From Pempheris klunzingeri (lineage: Eukaryota; Chordata; Actinopteri; Acropomatiformes; Pempheridae), in the NCBI RefSeq assembly GCF_042242105.1, contig NC_092012.1:28930978-28994977 (forward strand): a DNA stretch of 64,000 nucleotides, written 5' to 3'. Below the pieces are notes generated by a model, which did not search any database, had not been told where the DNA came from, and saw nothing but the letters and a program-made list of their open reading frames with translations. The position numbers and the translations under genes are program-made. Positions within the stretch are counted from its first letter, which is position 1; each line of letters begins with the position of its first letter. Positions 37,716 through 49,969 of the stretch are shown in pieces.

Positions 37716-38439
37716 TAAGTCAGAAAAAGTGATCTTTCCCCAACTTTTAAACAAAGTGCTGCTGTTGCTGAAATCTAACCACATGTAGGATTTAGTATGT
37801 GGACCCCTGTCTGTGGTGACAAAGCCCTGTGCTTTACAGACTAGCCAGAGCACCTGTGTGTAACTGTGATGTAGTTATATGAGTCATAAATAACCTATGT
37901 TTGAGTGTGTTAAAGTGCACACGCTTCCTCTGACATGAAAATAGTCATTAATCACAGTAAACCTGTTTCATCTATTGTTCAGTGTTGTCAACTGTGTGTT
38001 AGCAACACAAGGCACCTTGTCAACATTGGCAAAGTTAACTACAGCAGTCACGTCATAAGTGGTAATCAGTGACTAAGACTTAAGTGGTTAAATCCTGTCT
38101 GTGACACTCAGCCCCAAGTCCAATGGTTCCTACTCAAGACGCCTTTAAAAACAGTTACTCAACTAGGAGAAAACTTTCAAGCTTACTTTCAATTGCAGAT
38201 AATTTCATTCATATTTGGTGCTTTTTTTTTTAGAGTATTAAGGGCAGGAAGATGGTGTATGGGAGACTGAGTGACAATAAACTACAGGTTAAATGTTCAT
38301 GGTAATGAATCAGTGCTATTATTTTCTTTTCTCCCTGGAATAAACTTACAGTTGCCCCAAATTATAAAGACAGAGCAATACCCAAGTGAACACTGATCTT
38401 ATAAGACACTTATGTTTTTATGATTTTTGGTATCTCTTT

Positions 38440-38625
38440 CAGACGTGCTAACAACAGGTTACATTAGGTTAGGGGCATTTGCCTTTGCATAGTTCTCAGA
38501 AGAGGGTCCATATAGATCTAATAATCTAATAATAGTACAAGAACGGAAACTGAGATTTTTTTTTTGAAAGAGAACAATATCATCTGCATATAGAGTGATT
38601 TAGTGTTCATTGATATCCTTTCTTT
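38440..38625 (-). pseudogene. Small L1-like reverse-transcriptase fragment
   Basis: The minus strand near 38615-38570 reads LNTKSLYADDIVL, containing the YADD catalytic box in a context typical of fish L1 elements. It is followed by diverged text ending near FGPFS. Only about 60 codons survive. Confidence 0.5.
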
Positions 38626-41334
38626 TAATGTTTGGTGTTAGCAAAAATGCTAACTGTTTGCTGATATGTTTGGCTACACGTCACTCACCTGTTCTTGTTA
38701 AATATTAAATTAGTGATCAAAGAATCTAAACTTGTGCATCTAATGCCCTCAAGCAGCACATTCAAGTTACACTTCAGGTGTTCGAAATAAATCTGAGAAG
38801 ACTGGCAGACTGGCAATCACCAACAATTTTTGTGCATCAGGAATAAATGGCGTTTACCATTTCACAATAGACACATCCCAATGGCTTGAGGTTTTTAATG
38901 ACATGTAAACGGTCAAATAGCAAGCCTGAATTAAGGCAGGGATCAACTCTACTGTAAATTGTCCAGACAAGATGAGTATTTAGCCGTGCGAGCTAACACA
39001 GGAACACTACACACTAGCCAGTTAACTACTGGAGCTAAATCTCACTGTCATATACAGTATGCAGTTGGGTAATTAAATCTATAACAATGCATCAAATTTA
39101 ATAATCTGATCTGCTTTGCACCTAAAACCTTTACAGTAGTGCAAAGTAACCAGCTATGCTAGCTGTCGGAGGAATTGATGGAACATGTAACATGTAGTGG
39201 AAACACTCAAGTGAAGTACAATACTTGAGAAGATGTAGGCTGCTTAGTTTCTCTGCTGGATGTAAACATTTGGTTCTGTCTCAAGGGTGGGAGTTGTCCC
39301 TTTGTTTTATGTTGCAGTTGCTGCATGAGCAACAGTTTCCATTCAAGATAAAATAAAATACTAATAAATAAAAATATTTAGTTGTTAAGGAGGTGTGACA
39401 TGGTGCTGCCATGCATCTACGTGCTTAAACTGTAAGCTTCATATCAAATACTGTATTCCTAAAATTGTATTCTACATTTTTCAACTGCACTTGCAAGACT
39501 GACCGCTTGTTCTGAAATACATAAATAATGAAAATCACAAGCATTATTTTGATCCATCCCACCAATCCAACTTCTTGAAAAACTCCAGATGACTATCTGT
39601 CCAGAATACGCACAGGCTACAAATAGGTTGATATTGACATGTGTAAGTGCACGAGCTGTTATCAGTAAGCAGCAGGTTAGACTGATAGGTCTGGGCGATG
39701 CTGGGTGCTGCTGTTTGTCTAGCAGGAGTGGTGCTGGACAGGGAGCTAAACCTGATGAGTAAAAAGCAAGATGGAAACTGATGAAAAATATAGAAAAATA
39801 CAGACAGAGTACGGGAAAACAACAGCAGCATTGTGAATTCCAGTAGGCCCAGTAATAGTGTTCATGTAGGATGACTTTACATAATTTATATGTAATGTCA
39901 ATATTCAGCTCTAATGCATGAAGTAGTGTGACATTCTTATAGAACAGTGGAAATTTAACTCAGACTGACGCACTTTTTTGATGGATTAAAGGTTCAGCAG
40001 TTTGCCACCAGTGTCATAATAACAGTTACCTTTGCTTCCTTGAATATTTAACTATCGCAACAATTTTACCAAAATTAACACAGATTTTGTGATCAACTGA
40101 AAAGTATGGAAGGCTGACAAATATTGTCAGTGAACAGAATCATTCACACCAGTGTTTTATTTTTTACTTAGCTTGACTAAGAGCTGTACAGCACTTTTAA
40201 ATCTTATGTTTTGTAAGTGCTACATGATCTTCAGATTCTGTATCCTCGCTAATCAGAAAACTGTAATTGAGAAGTGACAAACGGTTTGACTTTGTTTGAA
40301 TTAAAAAAAAAAATCTTGACCAGGGTTTGGAACTGTTCCACTGCATATATGTCACACCTTTCTGCGTGCTGCTGCCCTTTTTATTGTTTTTGCCCTACCC
40401 CTGAAATAGCATGAATCGGACACTGGTTATTTAGATTATAAGATGTAGTCAAAAGAATAAAGACAGCCATATGCGTTTTTAATTGATTTTGCAAAATAAG
40501 AAAATTGTTTTTCCTTTCCCACCAATCAAGTGATTTAACTGAGAGATTTCATCTTTTTAATCATGTTTTAGTTACTTTTTTAGTTCTTCGCCGTTTTACG
40601 TCTGTCATTCTCTAGTTTAGTAAATGATCTTTCTCAAACACCAAATCAAACATCAAATCTGTTTCACCTTTTCTTTTATATTCCTTATAGCTCCATTCAC
40701 AGTAAGGCCTGAGTTGTTAGATTATTATGTTTTGGATAAAAGCTTGTGGAAAAACACAAATTAGCTATTAACTGTCAAACTATATTAAACTACCAGGCAT
40801 TATCCTTAAAGTTCAAAGATCATTTTTGATTTGTCTGAGCTGTACAGCCTGAAATCCTGACATGAAGCTTTGGAGGTCAATTTAGAGCTTTGTTCTGTTT
40901 TGATGCACACAGCAAGTAAGAACTCTGCCCTCTTGTGTGTGTGTGTGTGTGTGACACACACCTCAGATTTAGTGTGACTCATGTCAAGTCATACTTCACT
41001 ATTTATCCCATTTGCCAAAATTCTGCCAAAAACTACCAAAACATACAAAGTAAACTACTCTACTGTTGGTTAGTTAGAGTCTGCTGTAGTGTGGCATTTT
41101 ATTAGTAGGCTATACTTTCAGTCACAATGTGTTGTGCCTGTAAGATTTTTACTTTACCATTACAAGACAGCGCACGCTGACAAACAGAGGAAAGTGGTTG
41201 GATAGATGGATGGATGGGTGGATGATTGAACGTGACTGCAAAGATTTCACAGGTAAAATTTAGTTTTTTAACAAAATGTTGAGTTTTAATATGCACGTGT
41301 TGGTGACAGAAATATGTACTTAAGTCAGTTCATG
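38626..41334. other. Intergenic DNA, nothing recognised except a short (GT)n
   Basis: No credible exon. A GT run lies at about 40936-40953. An open frame at 39544-39831 on the minus strand has no recognisable family and no supporting signals. Confidence 0.5.
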
Positions 41335-41342
41335 TTTTAGAT

Positions 41343-41977
41343 CAGGGGTGCCCAATACGTCGATCGCGATCTACTGGTCGATCGCGAAGGTGGTGCGGGT
41401 AAATCGTGTGACATTAAAAAAAAAAAGAAAAAAGAAAATGAATGACTCTATGTATCTTCCCTATGGCTTTTGCGACTTGATTGACGTACAGGATGGCCAG
41501 TCTGAGATCTCTTCTCTGCTACGGGTCGCGGGCAGGGACATGCGCGGTCAAAATGCGCTAGGTACTGCAAAACTCCAGCGAGCAAAGTGAACTGGTTAGC
41601 CTTCCAATTTATATCTACTAAAGAAGGGATATTCTGGGATGGGGAATAGGATAGGAAGGGATATTTGACTCCATTCAGTGCAAGTCATCAGAGTAAGGTA
41701 GTGACCATAAATGTATTGAATGTTCCAGTTAGTCTTGTCACTTGTGTGCAATATTATAATATATTGTGTGCATCACTGTTTGCCACCTATGTGCATTACT
41801 GCTGTCAATTTTTAGGTGTAATACCAAGGGTTACATTAGTGTATACACCAACATATATCGTATATATAAAGTATACTCAGTATATATATAAATAAATATA
41901 TTTTTAATGTAGGTAGATCATTTTGACCTGATCATTTTAAAAGTAGCTCGCAAGCCGAAAAAGTGTGGGCACCCCTG
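41343..41977. mobile_element. Non-autonomous hAT transposon with perfect 8-bp target duplication
   Basis: The termini are CAGGGGTGCCCA at 41343 and its inverse, ending ...GGGCACCCCTG, at 41977. Immediately outside is TTTTAGAT at 41335-41342 and again at 41978-41985, a perfect 8-bp target-site duplication, diagnostic of hAT elements. The 635-bp interior contains GATCGCGATCTACTGGTCGA near the left end and GTAGCTCGCAAG near the right. There is no transposase ORF, so it would have needed an enzyme supplied in trans. Confidence 0.92.
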
Positions 41978-41985
41978 TTTTAGAT

Positions 41986-42080
41986 GTTTCTCTCTGATTC
42001 AAGTGAATGGATCATCAGGCCTCTGCAGAAGCTTGATAATGAGTAGATCATTTGAACACTGGCTTTAAATATCAAAAATA
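41986..42080. repeat. Older interspersed repeat interrupted by the hAT insertion
   Basis: TGATTCAAGTGAATGGATCA, then CAGGCCTCTGCAGAAGCTTG and AGTAGATCATTTGA. A second copy of the same motif series lies at about 44130-44215. The hAT element sits next to it. Confidence 0.6.
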
Positions 42081-42199
42081 GATGCACAAACACACTCACA
42101 TGGCCAAGATTATTATTATTATCATTATTATTATCATCTACATATATAGATATAAGTGAGAGGGACCTCAAACTTGCCCTCCTGTCAGCCTTGTTAAAC

Positions 42200-42390
42200 A
42201 GTGTGATGTGTTATTGTCCTCCGGCCGCTCGGGGGCGTTACGACAAAATAAAGCCAGTGTTTTTTTCACCACACAGCGATTGAAACCTTTGTTCCGGGCG
42301 GGCAGCAGCAGCGTGTTTGGAGTGGTGCACTCAGAAGGTTCTTTAATTCAGAAATAATAAAAGAGGGTAACCTCTATTCTTGGCCTCGAC
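42200..42390 (+). promoter_or_regulatory. snrpa1: Probable snrpa1 promoter and 5' UTR
   Basis: A locally GC-rich, CpG-containing stretch (CTCCGGCCGCTCGGGGGCG and CCGGGCGGGCAGCAGC) stands out from AT-rich surroundings and ends just before the snrpa1 ATG at 42391. No TATA box is evident, as expected for a housekeeping gene. The start site is not determined. Confidence 0.5.
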
Positions 42391-44882
42391 ATGGTGAAAT
42401 TGTCTGCAGAGCTAATTGAGCAGGCTGCTCAATATACCAACCCCGTGAGAGACAGAGAGCTGGATTTACGAGGTCGGTTAAACTTCTTCACCACTACGTA
42501 TTCGTTGGATGTGTTAAGTTATCGTTAGCTTACTGAGGCTTTCCGCGGGCCTCAAGCCCAAATTGGGTCAAAACGTGATAAATTAGTGTGTGAACTCCAC
42601 GATATGAACAGCAAAACATCCTTTACATGGGCCTACGTTATAACTGTTTTACTGTGTAGCTAGTTAGCTGTTAGCTATGACAGAACGCTCAAGTAACGCA
42701 ACTACCAAAATCAGTGTTTGTATTATCAGCAGCTTTGAGAATGAAGTTAAAGTGACACGAAGACACAAGTGAGCGGAAGACTTGGTGACCTTAGTGGAAA
42801 CAGTCGTACTATTTTCTAAAGTTTTCAGTGTGACTTTCTCATAGCTAGCCTAGCCTAGCTTGCATAGACAGCTAACATGGCTTCCGGAGACAGTGAGGGA
42901 GGGGGAAGCTCAATTATTTTATTAAAATAACCTTTATTTTTGATCATGTTGACTTTTACAACAACTTTACATTAGTATCGGGACAGTAATTTAACATTGT
43001 GCTTAAATGTAAGATTCCATGTTGTGGTGTATTCAATTCAACACGTTCTTAACAGTAAAATGTCACCAATGAATTATACCATTGTGTTCTTCGGTTTCTT
43101 TCATCAGAAATAAAAGTCCTATTAGAACAGGCCACAGCCCCCAGAGAAACATGATGACAGGCTTCTCACAAGCCTGAATGGGGCATCTACTGTGTACACT
43201 GTGTATATCCTTATTTGAAGCTTCTCTGGCAGTGGTAATGACAACAAAACAACTCCTACTAATCATAGAATGGCCGTGGATGGAATTTGGCTTTTTTCGT
43301 TTCTTCTAAATGCTTTTACAATATTGACAGTCCCAAATAACAGACAGGTTTATTCCAGTCCTCGCAGAAATAGAGCTAATAGTCTCGACAAATTTGATAA
43401 GATTGCGGCAAATCTAGTTTTTGATGAAACCCTTTTCTAGCAAGCATTTGAAATTATTTCAAGTAAAGGTAACTCAAAATAATGACACCATGTAAAGGAC
43501 ATGATGTTGGAGCATAGGAAAAACATATTTTCCTATTGATTGGAATATTGTTATTCCAGAGGGAATTGGTTTACAGGAACATTGGGGGAAACTACAGAGG
43601 AATTCCTCTTGTGTTAACCAAAACCCCTCTGTTGAAAAGCTGACTGACCAATAATGTCTCATATTAAGTGTCTCTGTCAGTCACTTTATGTGTCATCTAT
43701 GGCATCCTGATCTCTGTGGGGGAAAAAAATGATGATTTTTCAAGGCCTAGAAAAAGTTCCTAATCAACCTTCATATTTGTTCATCTCACAGGTTATAAAA
43801 TTCCAGTGCTTGAAAATCTTGGCGCTACTCTGGACCAGTTTGACACCATCGACTTCTCTGATAATGAAGTCAGAAAACTGGACGGCTTCCCTCTGCTCAA
43901 AAGACTGAAAACGTTGCTAATGAACAACAACAGGATTTGGTAAGTTATCGTTGCAACTCCTTCCAATGTCCAAAAAAATGCAATATGATGTTCCAGTTAA
44001 GAAAAATCCTGCTGCTGTATGCACAGATTAACCAAGGAGCTACTATAATTCATATGCATTATATTCATGTGTGATGTTTCTTAAAGCCAAAGCGGCCTGC
44101 ATGCTTTATAAGTTTGCCAGCTCCAACAGACCTGATTCAAATGAATGGGTCGTTGTCAGGCTTCTGCAGAGCTTGATGACAATCTGGTCATTTGAGACAG
44201 GTTTGATCCAAAACATGCAAGGTAGTGGGCCCCCAGTAGCAGAAGCTATGGTATTATGGTGGGTTTAATTTATACTGGCTAGTCAACACATTTCATCCAT
44301 CTATGGAGACTTTCGGATCGATCTAATTTGCTCTTATTACATCTTGTCAGCTCTGTAGTGTACTGTGAAATTAAGGATTTCTGAGTATTTTAAGTAAATG
44401 TTGCTGTCGTACGTAGCTAATTTTACCGTAGCGAGGTTAAGAATACAGAACTTTTATCTGTAATGGAGTATTTTCATAGTGGACTTAAGTTTCCCACCAT
44501 TTAATACAAAAGATATTTGTTGATGTTGCTCATGATCCATAGAACGCTTACTTTGCTCTTTAACCTTAGCCCTCTAGCTGACAGTTGTGAGGCTTACATG
44601 ATAACATGGAGGCTCTGTGGTCTGAACCCAGATAACAAACTCTACTCCACAGTGTCAAAGGCAGCGCATATGAGATCCGTTTTATCATTCACAATAAAGC
44701 CCCAGACACACATGTTATAATATACATAACTGTTTACCCAGAGCCTCTGCTAATAAACTAAGTAACAGCTCCCACACTTCAAGCTTAATGTATTTGGTGT
44801 CTGAAAGTTGCTAATTGCTTAAAGTTGCATAGTTGAAAAATTATATATTTTTTGGATTATTATTGATTATTGATTGCATACC

Positions 44883-44927
<45 letters not shown>

Positions 44928-47900
44928 CAGGAGCTGATAATGGTTTATATGCGAGCTATGATGTCACACTGTCTTAATGGAGACGGTTTAAACTGGTCAT
45001 AGTGCACATGGCTGCATGCTTGTAACCCTCTGAACTGTTTCTCCAGTCGCATAGGTGAGAATCTGGAACAATCTCTGCCAAGTTTGACAGAACTGGTTCT
45101 CACAAACAACAACATTCAGGAGCTGGTGAGTGCATTTCAACAGCTGTCTGTGCAAGAGAACCGTCTCAGTGTTATAGATTAATATTTCTTAATAAATGGT
45201 GAATACAAGTTTGTGATTGTTTTCATGCGTAGGGTGACTTGGACCCTCTGGCCTCAGTAAAGACACTGACCCTTCTCAGGTATGAATACCCATGCTCTAC
45301 ATAAATAGGTTATTGATCCTTCTTGTGTGCTGCTGAATTATGATCATACATGTTTGTAATAACTGAATTTCCAGCTTGTTAAGGAACCCAGTGACAAACA
45401 AGAAGCATTACAGGCTCTATGTCATCAACAAAATCCCACAGATCCGTGTGCTTGACTTCCAGAAGGTAAAGCTCAAGGTAAGTGCAAGTGAGCGGGTACT
45501 TTTGAACCTCTGCAGTATTCAACACCTGGCATGTGGTGTTAGTCATGCATCATATGTATTGGAGATGGAAGCTAAAACAGTAGTATGGCATTACAGTGGC
45601 AGATTTACATTTTAAGCTTTACAGTGGTTGTTAACAATGTGTTAAACTCTTCCACCCTGGAGTTAACATCCTGTTGAATGTCCAAAGGAGTTCTGGTGGA
45701 TTTTTTTGCATTTTCCTGCCTGGCCTTGCCCCCATTTAGATGAAGCTCTTCCTGTGATTAATGCGGGTTTTCACTTTGACTGTGTGATATCGCCATAGGA
45801 ACGCCAGGAAGCAGAGAAAATGTTCAAAGGCAAACGAGGTGCTCAGCTTGCAAAGGATATTGCCAGGAAAACGAAAACGTAAGATTGAAAGTCCATGTTA
45901 GACAGCAGCTCCTCAGAATCACTGGATCCTGGCTGCTGGAACGGGTTAAATGCTAAAAAAAACAAAAACACACCAGCACCACCTGTCATGTACAGTAGAT
46001 CTGTACAGCAGAATACACATGGTGATTGGCATATTTCTTATCTATGTGCTGTTAAGATCCCAAAACTTTAAAATCAGATTTACATTTTTGTAGTGTTTCA
46101 CAGTGTAAGGGAATTCTTTTAAAAATCTGGGATCTGCACCAAAAGCTAATCACTTGATCCTTGTTTCAGTAAATGTGAGCAAAAACATACCTTCCATAGA
46201 GGAGGTCATAAATCTGATTAAACCTGAAGCCAGAAACACTCCTCCGTGTTGCTCAGGACTGCTGTCTGTGGACAATGTATCTGCTTATTAGACTCAAGAA
46301 AAGATACTACACATGAGATTGACTACACTGGTTGAGAGGTCAGAGAAGCCCATGCGCGTCCACCTTGTCTAAGTGATGTGCGTTCCTTTCAGATTCACTC
46401 CCGGAGTGGCAGCCCAGCCGGAGAAGAAGAGGACGGGGCCGTCTCAGGCTGATGTGGAAGCAATCAAGGTTCACTTGTTGACGTTGTGCTATTGGGTCTT
46501 GTAGTTCTATCATCCAAAATGTGAAATATGTGCACGTTTGCCACTTGAAGCTTCTGTTCGGGACACATTAATGTCCATTTCAATCACATTTTAGTCATCC
46601 TCAGAATGTGGAGGTGACTCGAGCCTTCTATGCTTGCCATGGAAATCGATTTTCAAAACAGTATTTGAATGCTGCATTCAAATGAATGGATTAAAGTACA
46701 AAATTAGAGGTGAAGAGTACAGAATGGAAAGGCTAAAGTCTATTTCCTTTGATTGTACTTGACTACAGTACATGTACTTAATTACTTCCCACCCTTAGTA
46801 CTGTATATCATACACAAAACCCATATTTCCTTCTCTGCTGGTTTTATTTTGAAACTCTTGACTAGATGTTCATAGCTGTACTGTGTGTAACTGACAGTCG
46901 TGTCAGTCACTTCCTCCCATAATCCAAAGACACGCAGGTTAGGTTTAATAGGAAAATTGCTCGTCTCGTGAGTGTGAATGCTCCTCTGTCTCTCTCTCTG
47001 ATTAACTGGCGACTAGTCCAGGGTGTACCCCACCTATTGCCCAATGTCCTCTCCTCCTCGAAGTGGAGAGAGAGAGCAGGTGACTGCTATGAGTTCAGTC
47101 GAAAACACCGCTCCACTGGGTTGTGTAATTACGACTTTGTGACGTTTCTTAAAGTTCTGATGCAGTGGTGGTGACATTTTGGTGCAGCGGGCTTCCCCTC
47201 CAACATGTCTGTAACTGAAACTCTTGGAATACAATTTGTCGGAGCATTTTAGCTGATATTTACATGAGTGTGTTTGCATTTCAGAACGCCATCGCTAATG
47301 CTTCATCGTTGGCAGAGGTGGAGAGGTTGAAAGGAATGCTGCAGGCCGGTCAGATCCCAGGCAGAGATCTCAGACAAGGTCAGTGCTGACCAAACACTCC
47401 TCCAGAACTCCACTAATACTGTAGAACATGGGGGGGGGGGTTACTCCTGTTATGGCATGGCATGGCATTATTATTCAGGAGTTGTAAGAAAATTGCATAC
47501 TGAGGCAGCTCTATTGCCAGCCAATCACAGCAGTAGATTCTGAATGGTAATTAGTAGTAGTTTTTAACCTACCTTATTATAAAAAGCTGAACTAATAATA
47601 TATCCCACTAACAAGTACTGTGTGTATCCAAAGGCTGAATGTCTTCTTCCTGTGTGCCACAGAGCTCCCTTGTTCAGACGATACACACATCAGTGAGCCA
47701 CGCTATTGCACTGGGTGGCTTGCTGCTTCATTACCATGAACACACACTGTAGTTTATTTTGACTCAGTCCCACATACACCATCTTGCTGCTCCAAATACT
47801 CACTAGAGCACCATGATGGTGCATTAATCTGCTGCTGACAATAAGAAATGCAACAAACATCACCTCCTGTTTTGAGTAACTTGAGCTGAAAACTAGTGTC

Positions 47901-48003
47901 CAGCTGCTTCAGTAGGAGGAGCCGGTGGGCTCGGGGCTGACAGACGGCCATGGATTGATGCATATATTCATTTATTAAATCAGGTCCAGCTGGGATGGTG
48001 GAG

Positions 48004-48034
<31 letters not shown>

Positions 48035-48195
48035 CTGAGGAGGGTGAAGAGGGTGACACTGCACAGATGGAGTCACATGTGGATGGAGGTGCTGGAGAGG
48101 AGATGAATGAGGGAGATCAAGAAGAAGAAGAAGAAGAGGAGGAGGAGGAGGATAATGAGAGCATGGATGTAGAGCCACATGTTAATGGCTCATGA
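42391..48195 (+). CDS. snrpa1: U2 small nuclear ribonucleoprotein A' (complete, 9 exons)
   Basis: Leucine-rich-repeat protein that binds U2 snRNA with U2B'' in the spliceosome, acting in the nucleus at branch-site recognition. Exons: 42391-42472, 43792-43939, 45047-45125, 45233-45279, 45375-45477, 45799-45878, 46393-46468, 47285-47378, 47984-48195; 921 nt, 306 residues, all phases consistent. The N-terminus MVKLSAELIEQAAQYTN, LRR text such as LRNPVTNKKHYRLYV and the helix EAEKMFKGKRGAQLAKDIA match the vertebrate protein closely. From residue 237 the tail is a long Glu-rich segment, making it about 50 residues longer than the human form. The exon-7 donor is a weak GTTCAC. Identification is secure. 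Confidence 0.96.
42473..43791. other. snrpa1 intron 1, nothing recognised
   Basis: First intron, 1.3 kb. No repeat with clear termini or second gene seen. Confidence 0.5.
44060..44240. repeat. Interspersed repeat fragment in snrpa1 intron 2
   Basis: CCTGATTCAAATGAATGGGT, CAGGCTTCTGCAGAGCTTGA and CATGCAAGGTAGTGGGCCCC form the same motif series as the repeat at 41986-42080, so two copies of this family flank the start of the gene. Confidence 0.6.
44886..44924. repeat. Poly(T) run of 39 bases in snrpa1 intron 2
   Basis: An uninterrupted T tract, 123 bases upstream of exon 3. It ends TTTTAG, which by itself looks like a 3' splice site, although exon 3 clearly uses the CTCCAG at 45041-45046. Confidence 0.95.
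46905..47050 (+). repeat. Teleost interspersed repeat (CTCCCATAATCCAAAGAC type)
   Basis: CCTCCCATAATCCAAAGACA, CGCAGGTTAGGTTTAATAGG, GATTAACTGGCGACTAGTCC and AGGGTGTACCCCACCTATTG appear in the order typical of an abundant fish repeat. It lies in snrpa1 intron 7, about 235 bases before exon 8. Confidence 0.65.
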
Positions 48196-48289
48196 GTACC
48201 CTGAAAGTCTCTTTGTTTTTTTTATGTTGTAGATTTCTTGTGTTGATATACATTTATCAGGGCGGTTTATGTTTTGTAAAATGACTTAC

Positions 48290-48295
48290 ATTAAA
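48290..48295 (+). terminator. snrpa1: snrpa1 polyadenylation signal (ATTAAA)
   Basis: ATTAAA lies 95 bases after the stop codon, followed by TGATTTCTTATATTGCTGTG, a T/TG-rich downstream element. No AATAAA is closer to the stop. Confidence 0.6.
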
Positions 48296-48299
48296 CTGA

Positions 48300-49340
48300 T
48301 TTCTTATATTGCTGTGTGGGACCAATTTCTTGTAGGGGTCAGCTGATATTCCCAGCTGAGTGCAGGCCATCTGAAATGTCTGTTTTGAAAGGGTGTTTCC
48401 CCTCAGTAGAGTTCGACGACTCAAGAGAAGGAATAAAAATGATAAAAGCCAGGATATCCTGTCTTTCAGCTTGGTAGAACACTTGAGCATTGGTTCCCAT
48501 AAAGCAACTAATGATATTATTCCGTTTCATACTTAAATTTGGTAAATGCACACGTTTGAAAGCCTGCATACCAGTATGTGGTTTTCTCTTACACACTTGT
48601 GTCACTGACATTATTTTCAGACACAGCAGAGATGTCTGTTTTCATAGGCTGAACAATACACCACATTATGAATACTGACTTAATCCATATCTGTATGGAT
48701 GTTTTTGAGGGTCATTATTTGTAGAGGCCGGTCATTTGCATATTATGTTATTAAATTTACTTTCTGCAGTGGTTTCAATCAGCTTCATGGTCCATGTTCA
48801 CACACATAAAGTCCAGTTTCTAGTAGCTGTCAGTGTGCATGTTACAAATAGGAGAAAAAAGGGGGCATATCCGGGGCAGCCTGTGTCATTACAATGTGCA
48901 GTAATAGAGCAGGAGTGCTGGAATAAGTGCTGAATGGATAATTCGATAAATGTCTGGTTCTTGGGTTCAGCAGCTCCTCATTCTGATTATTTGTGAACCC
49001 AGACGTGACTGCTGCATATAAAAATGCTCTTTCTTGCATGCAACAGCTGTGGTTCAGTTTGTTTTGTGCAGGTTCAACAGTCCATCATCATGTTTGCCCA
49101 TCTTTGCCCAGTCCCATGCCAGATCCCTCACTGTCTCAGTCCTGCCATAACAGCTACTGCCCCTAAATAACAATGCTCTTTCTGTGCACCATATTGTAAA
49201 GCGAAGTAGCGACGTCCATTTAGAACAGCACCACAAACTGCATCCTCTAAAATGATTACAAAGTTGAATCAACAATACCTCAACAAAACACTTTGAACTG
49301 AAACCAGACGTCGCTTTAACAATTCTATGGTTTCCCACGG
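48300..49340. other. Intergenic between snrpa1 and selenos, nothing recognised
   Basis: About 1 kb with no gene, clear repeat or tandem array seen. Confidence 0.5.
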
Positions 49341-49359
49341 CCGCAAACGCAGCACGAGG

Positions 49360-49367
49360 CCACGTCA
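49360..49367 (-). promoter_or_regulatory. selenos: Candidate unfolded-protein-response element upstream of selenos
   Basis: The minus strand reads TGACGTGG, the core bound by XBP1/ATF6 in unfolded-protein-response genes, about 175 bases before the selenos ATG. Human SELENOS is induced by ER stress, so a site here makes sense. It is an 8-bp match only; no CCAAT-N9-CCACG composite was seen. Confidence 0.4.
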
Positions 49368-49542
49368 TCCTAATGCTACTGTCTCTGTTGGCTAGCATTA
49401 GCAACTGTAGCAAAGATGGTAGACAGAGGAGGGAGTTCCGTCCACGGCGAGTAACTTCACAGCCGAGAACATTTGCTGCTCATCACCGTACAGGTTTCGT
49501 GGGTTCCGTGTCCTCAGCTGACCGCGTTTATCTTAGTTCGAT

Positions 49543-49925
49543 ATGGAAGAAGTGGAGATTACAGACGTCGACGACGACCACTTCCCTTATCAGACGCAGA
49601 AGGAGCCTCCGAAGAACCAGGATCTGACTTCCTTGAGCTTCGCAGGTAACTTGACATGATAACAACTTATTTAATGTTAGCAAACTTATTACTTCTCATT
49701 TGACACGAAACAATAGTGTTAGTAACAGTTAACGATAGCATGCTAGTAGTTAGCATTAGCTCTGTCTGTGTTCAATTAACGTGACTCTCCATCAATACAC
49801 CGCAGTTGTCAGTAGAAGTACTTTGTTCCTGAAGATGATTTTCTGGGAAATGTGGTAATTTCTGTCAATTCTGTAGTCGTTGCAGTGAGAAATATGGTTG
49901 TGTTTTCATAGCAGGCTACAGGTGC

Positions 49926-49969
<44 letters not shown>

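Noticed and set aside
39544-39831. 95-codon minus-strand open frame with a hydrophobic start
   Set aside because: No family recognised, no splice or promoter context, and of a length expected by chance in 9 kb of intergenic DNA.
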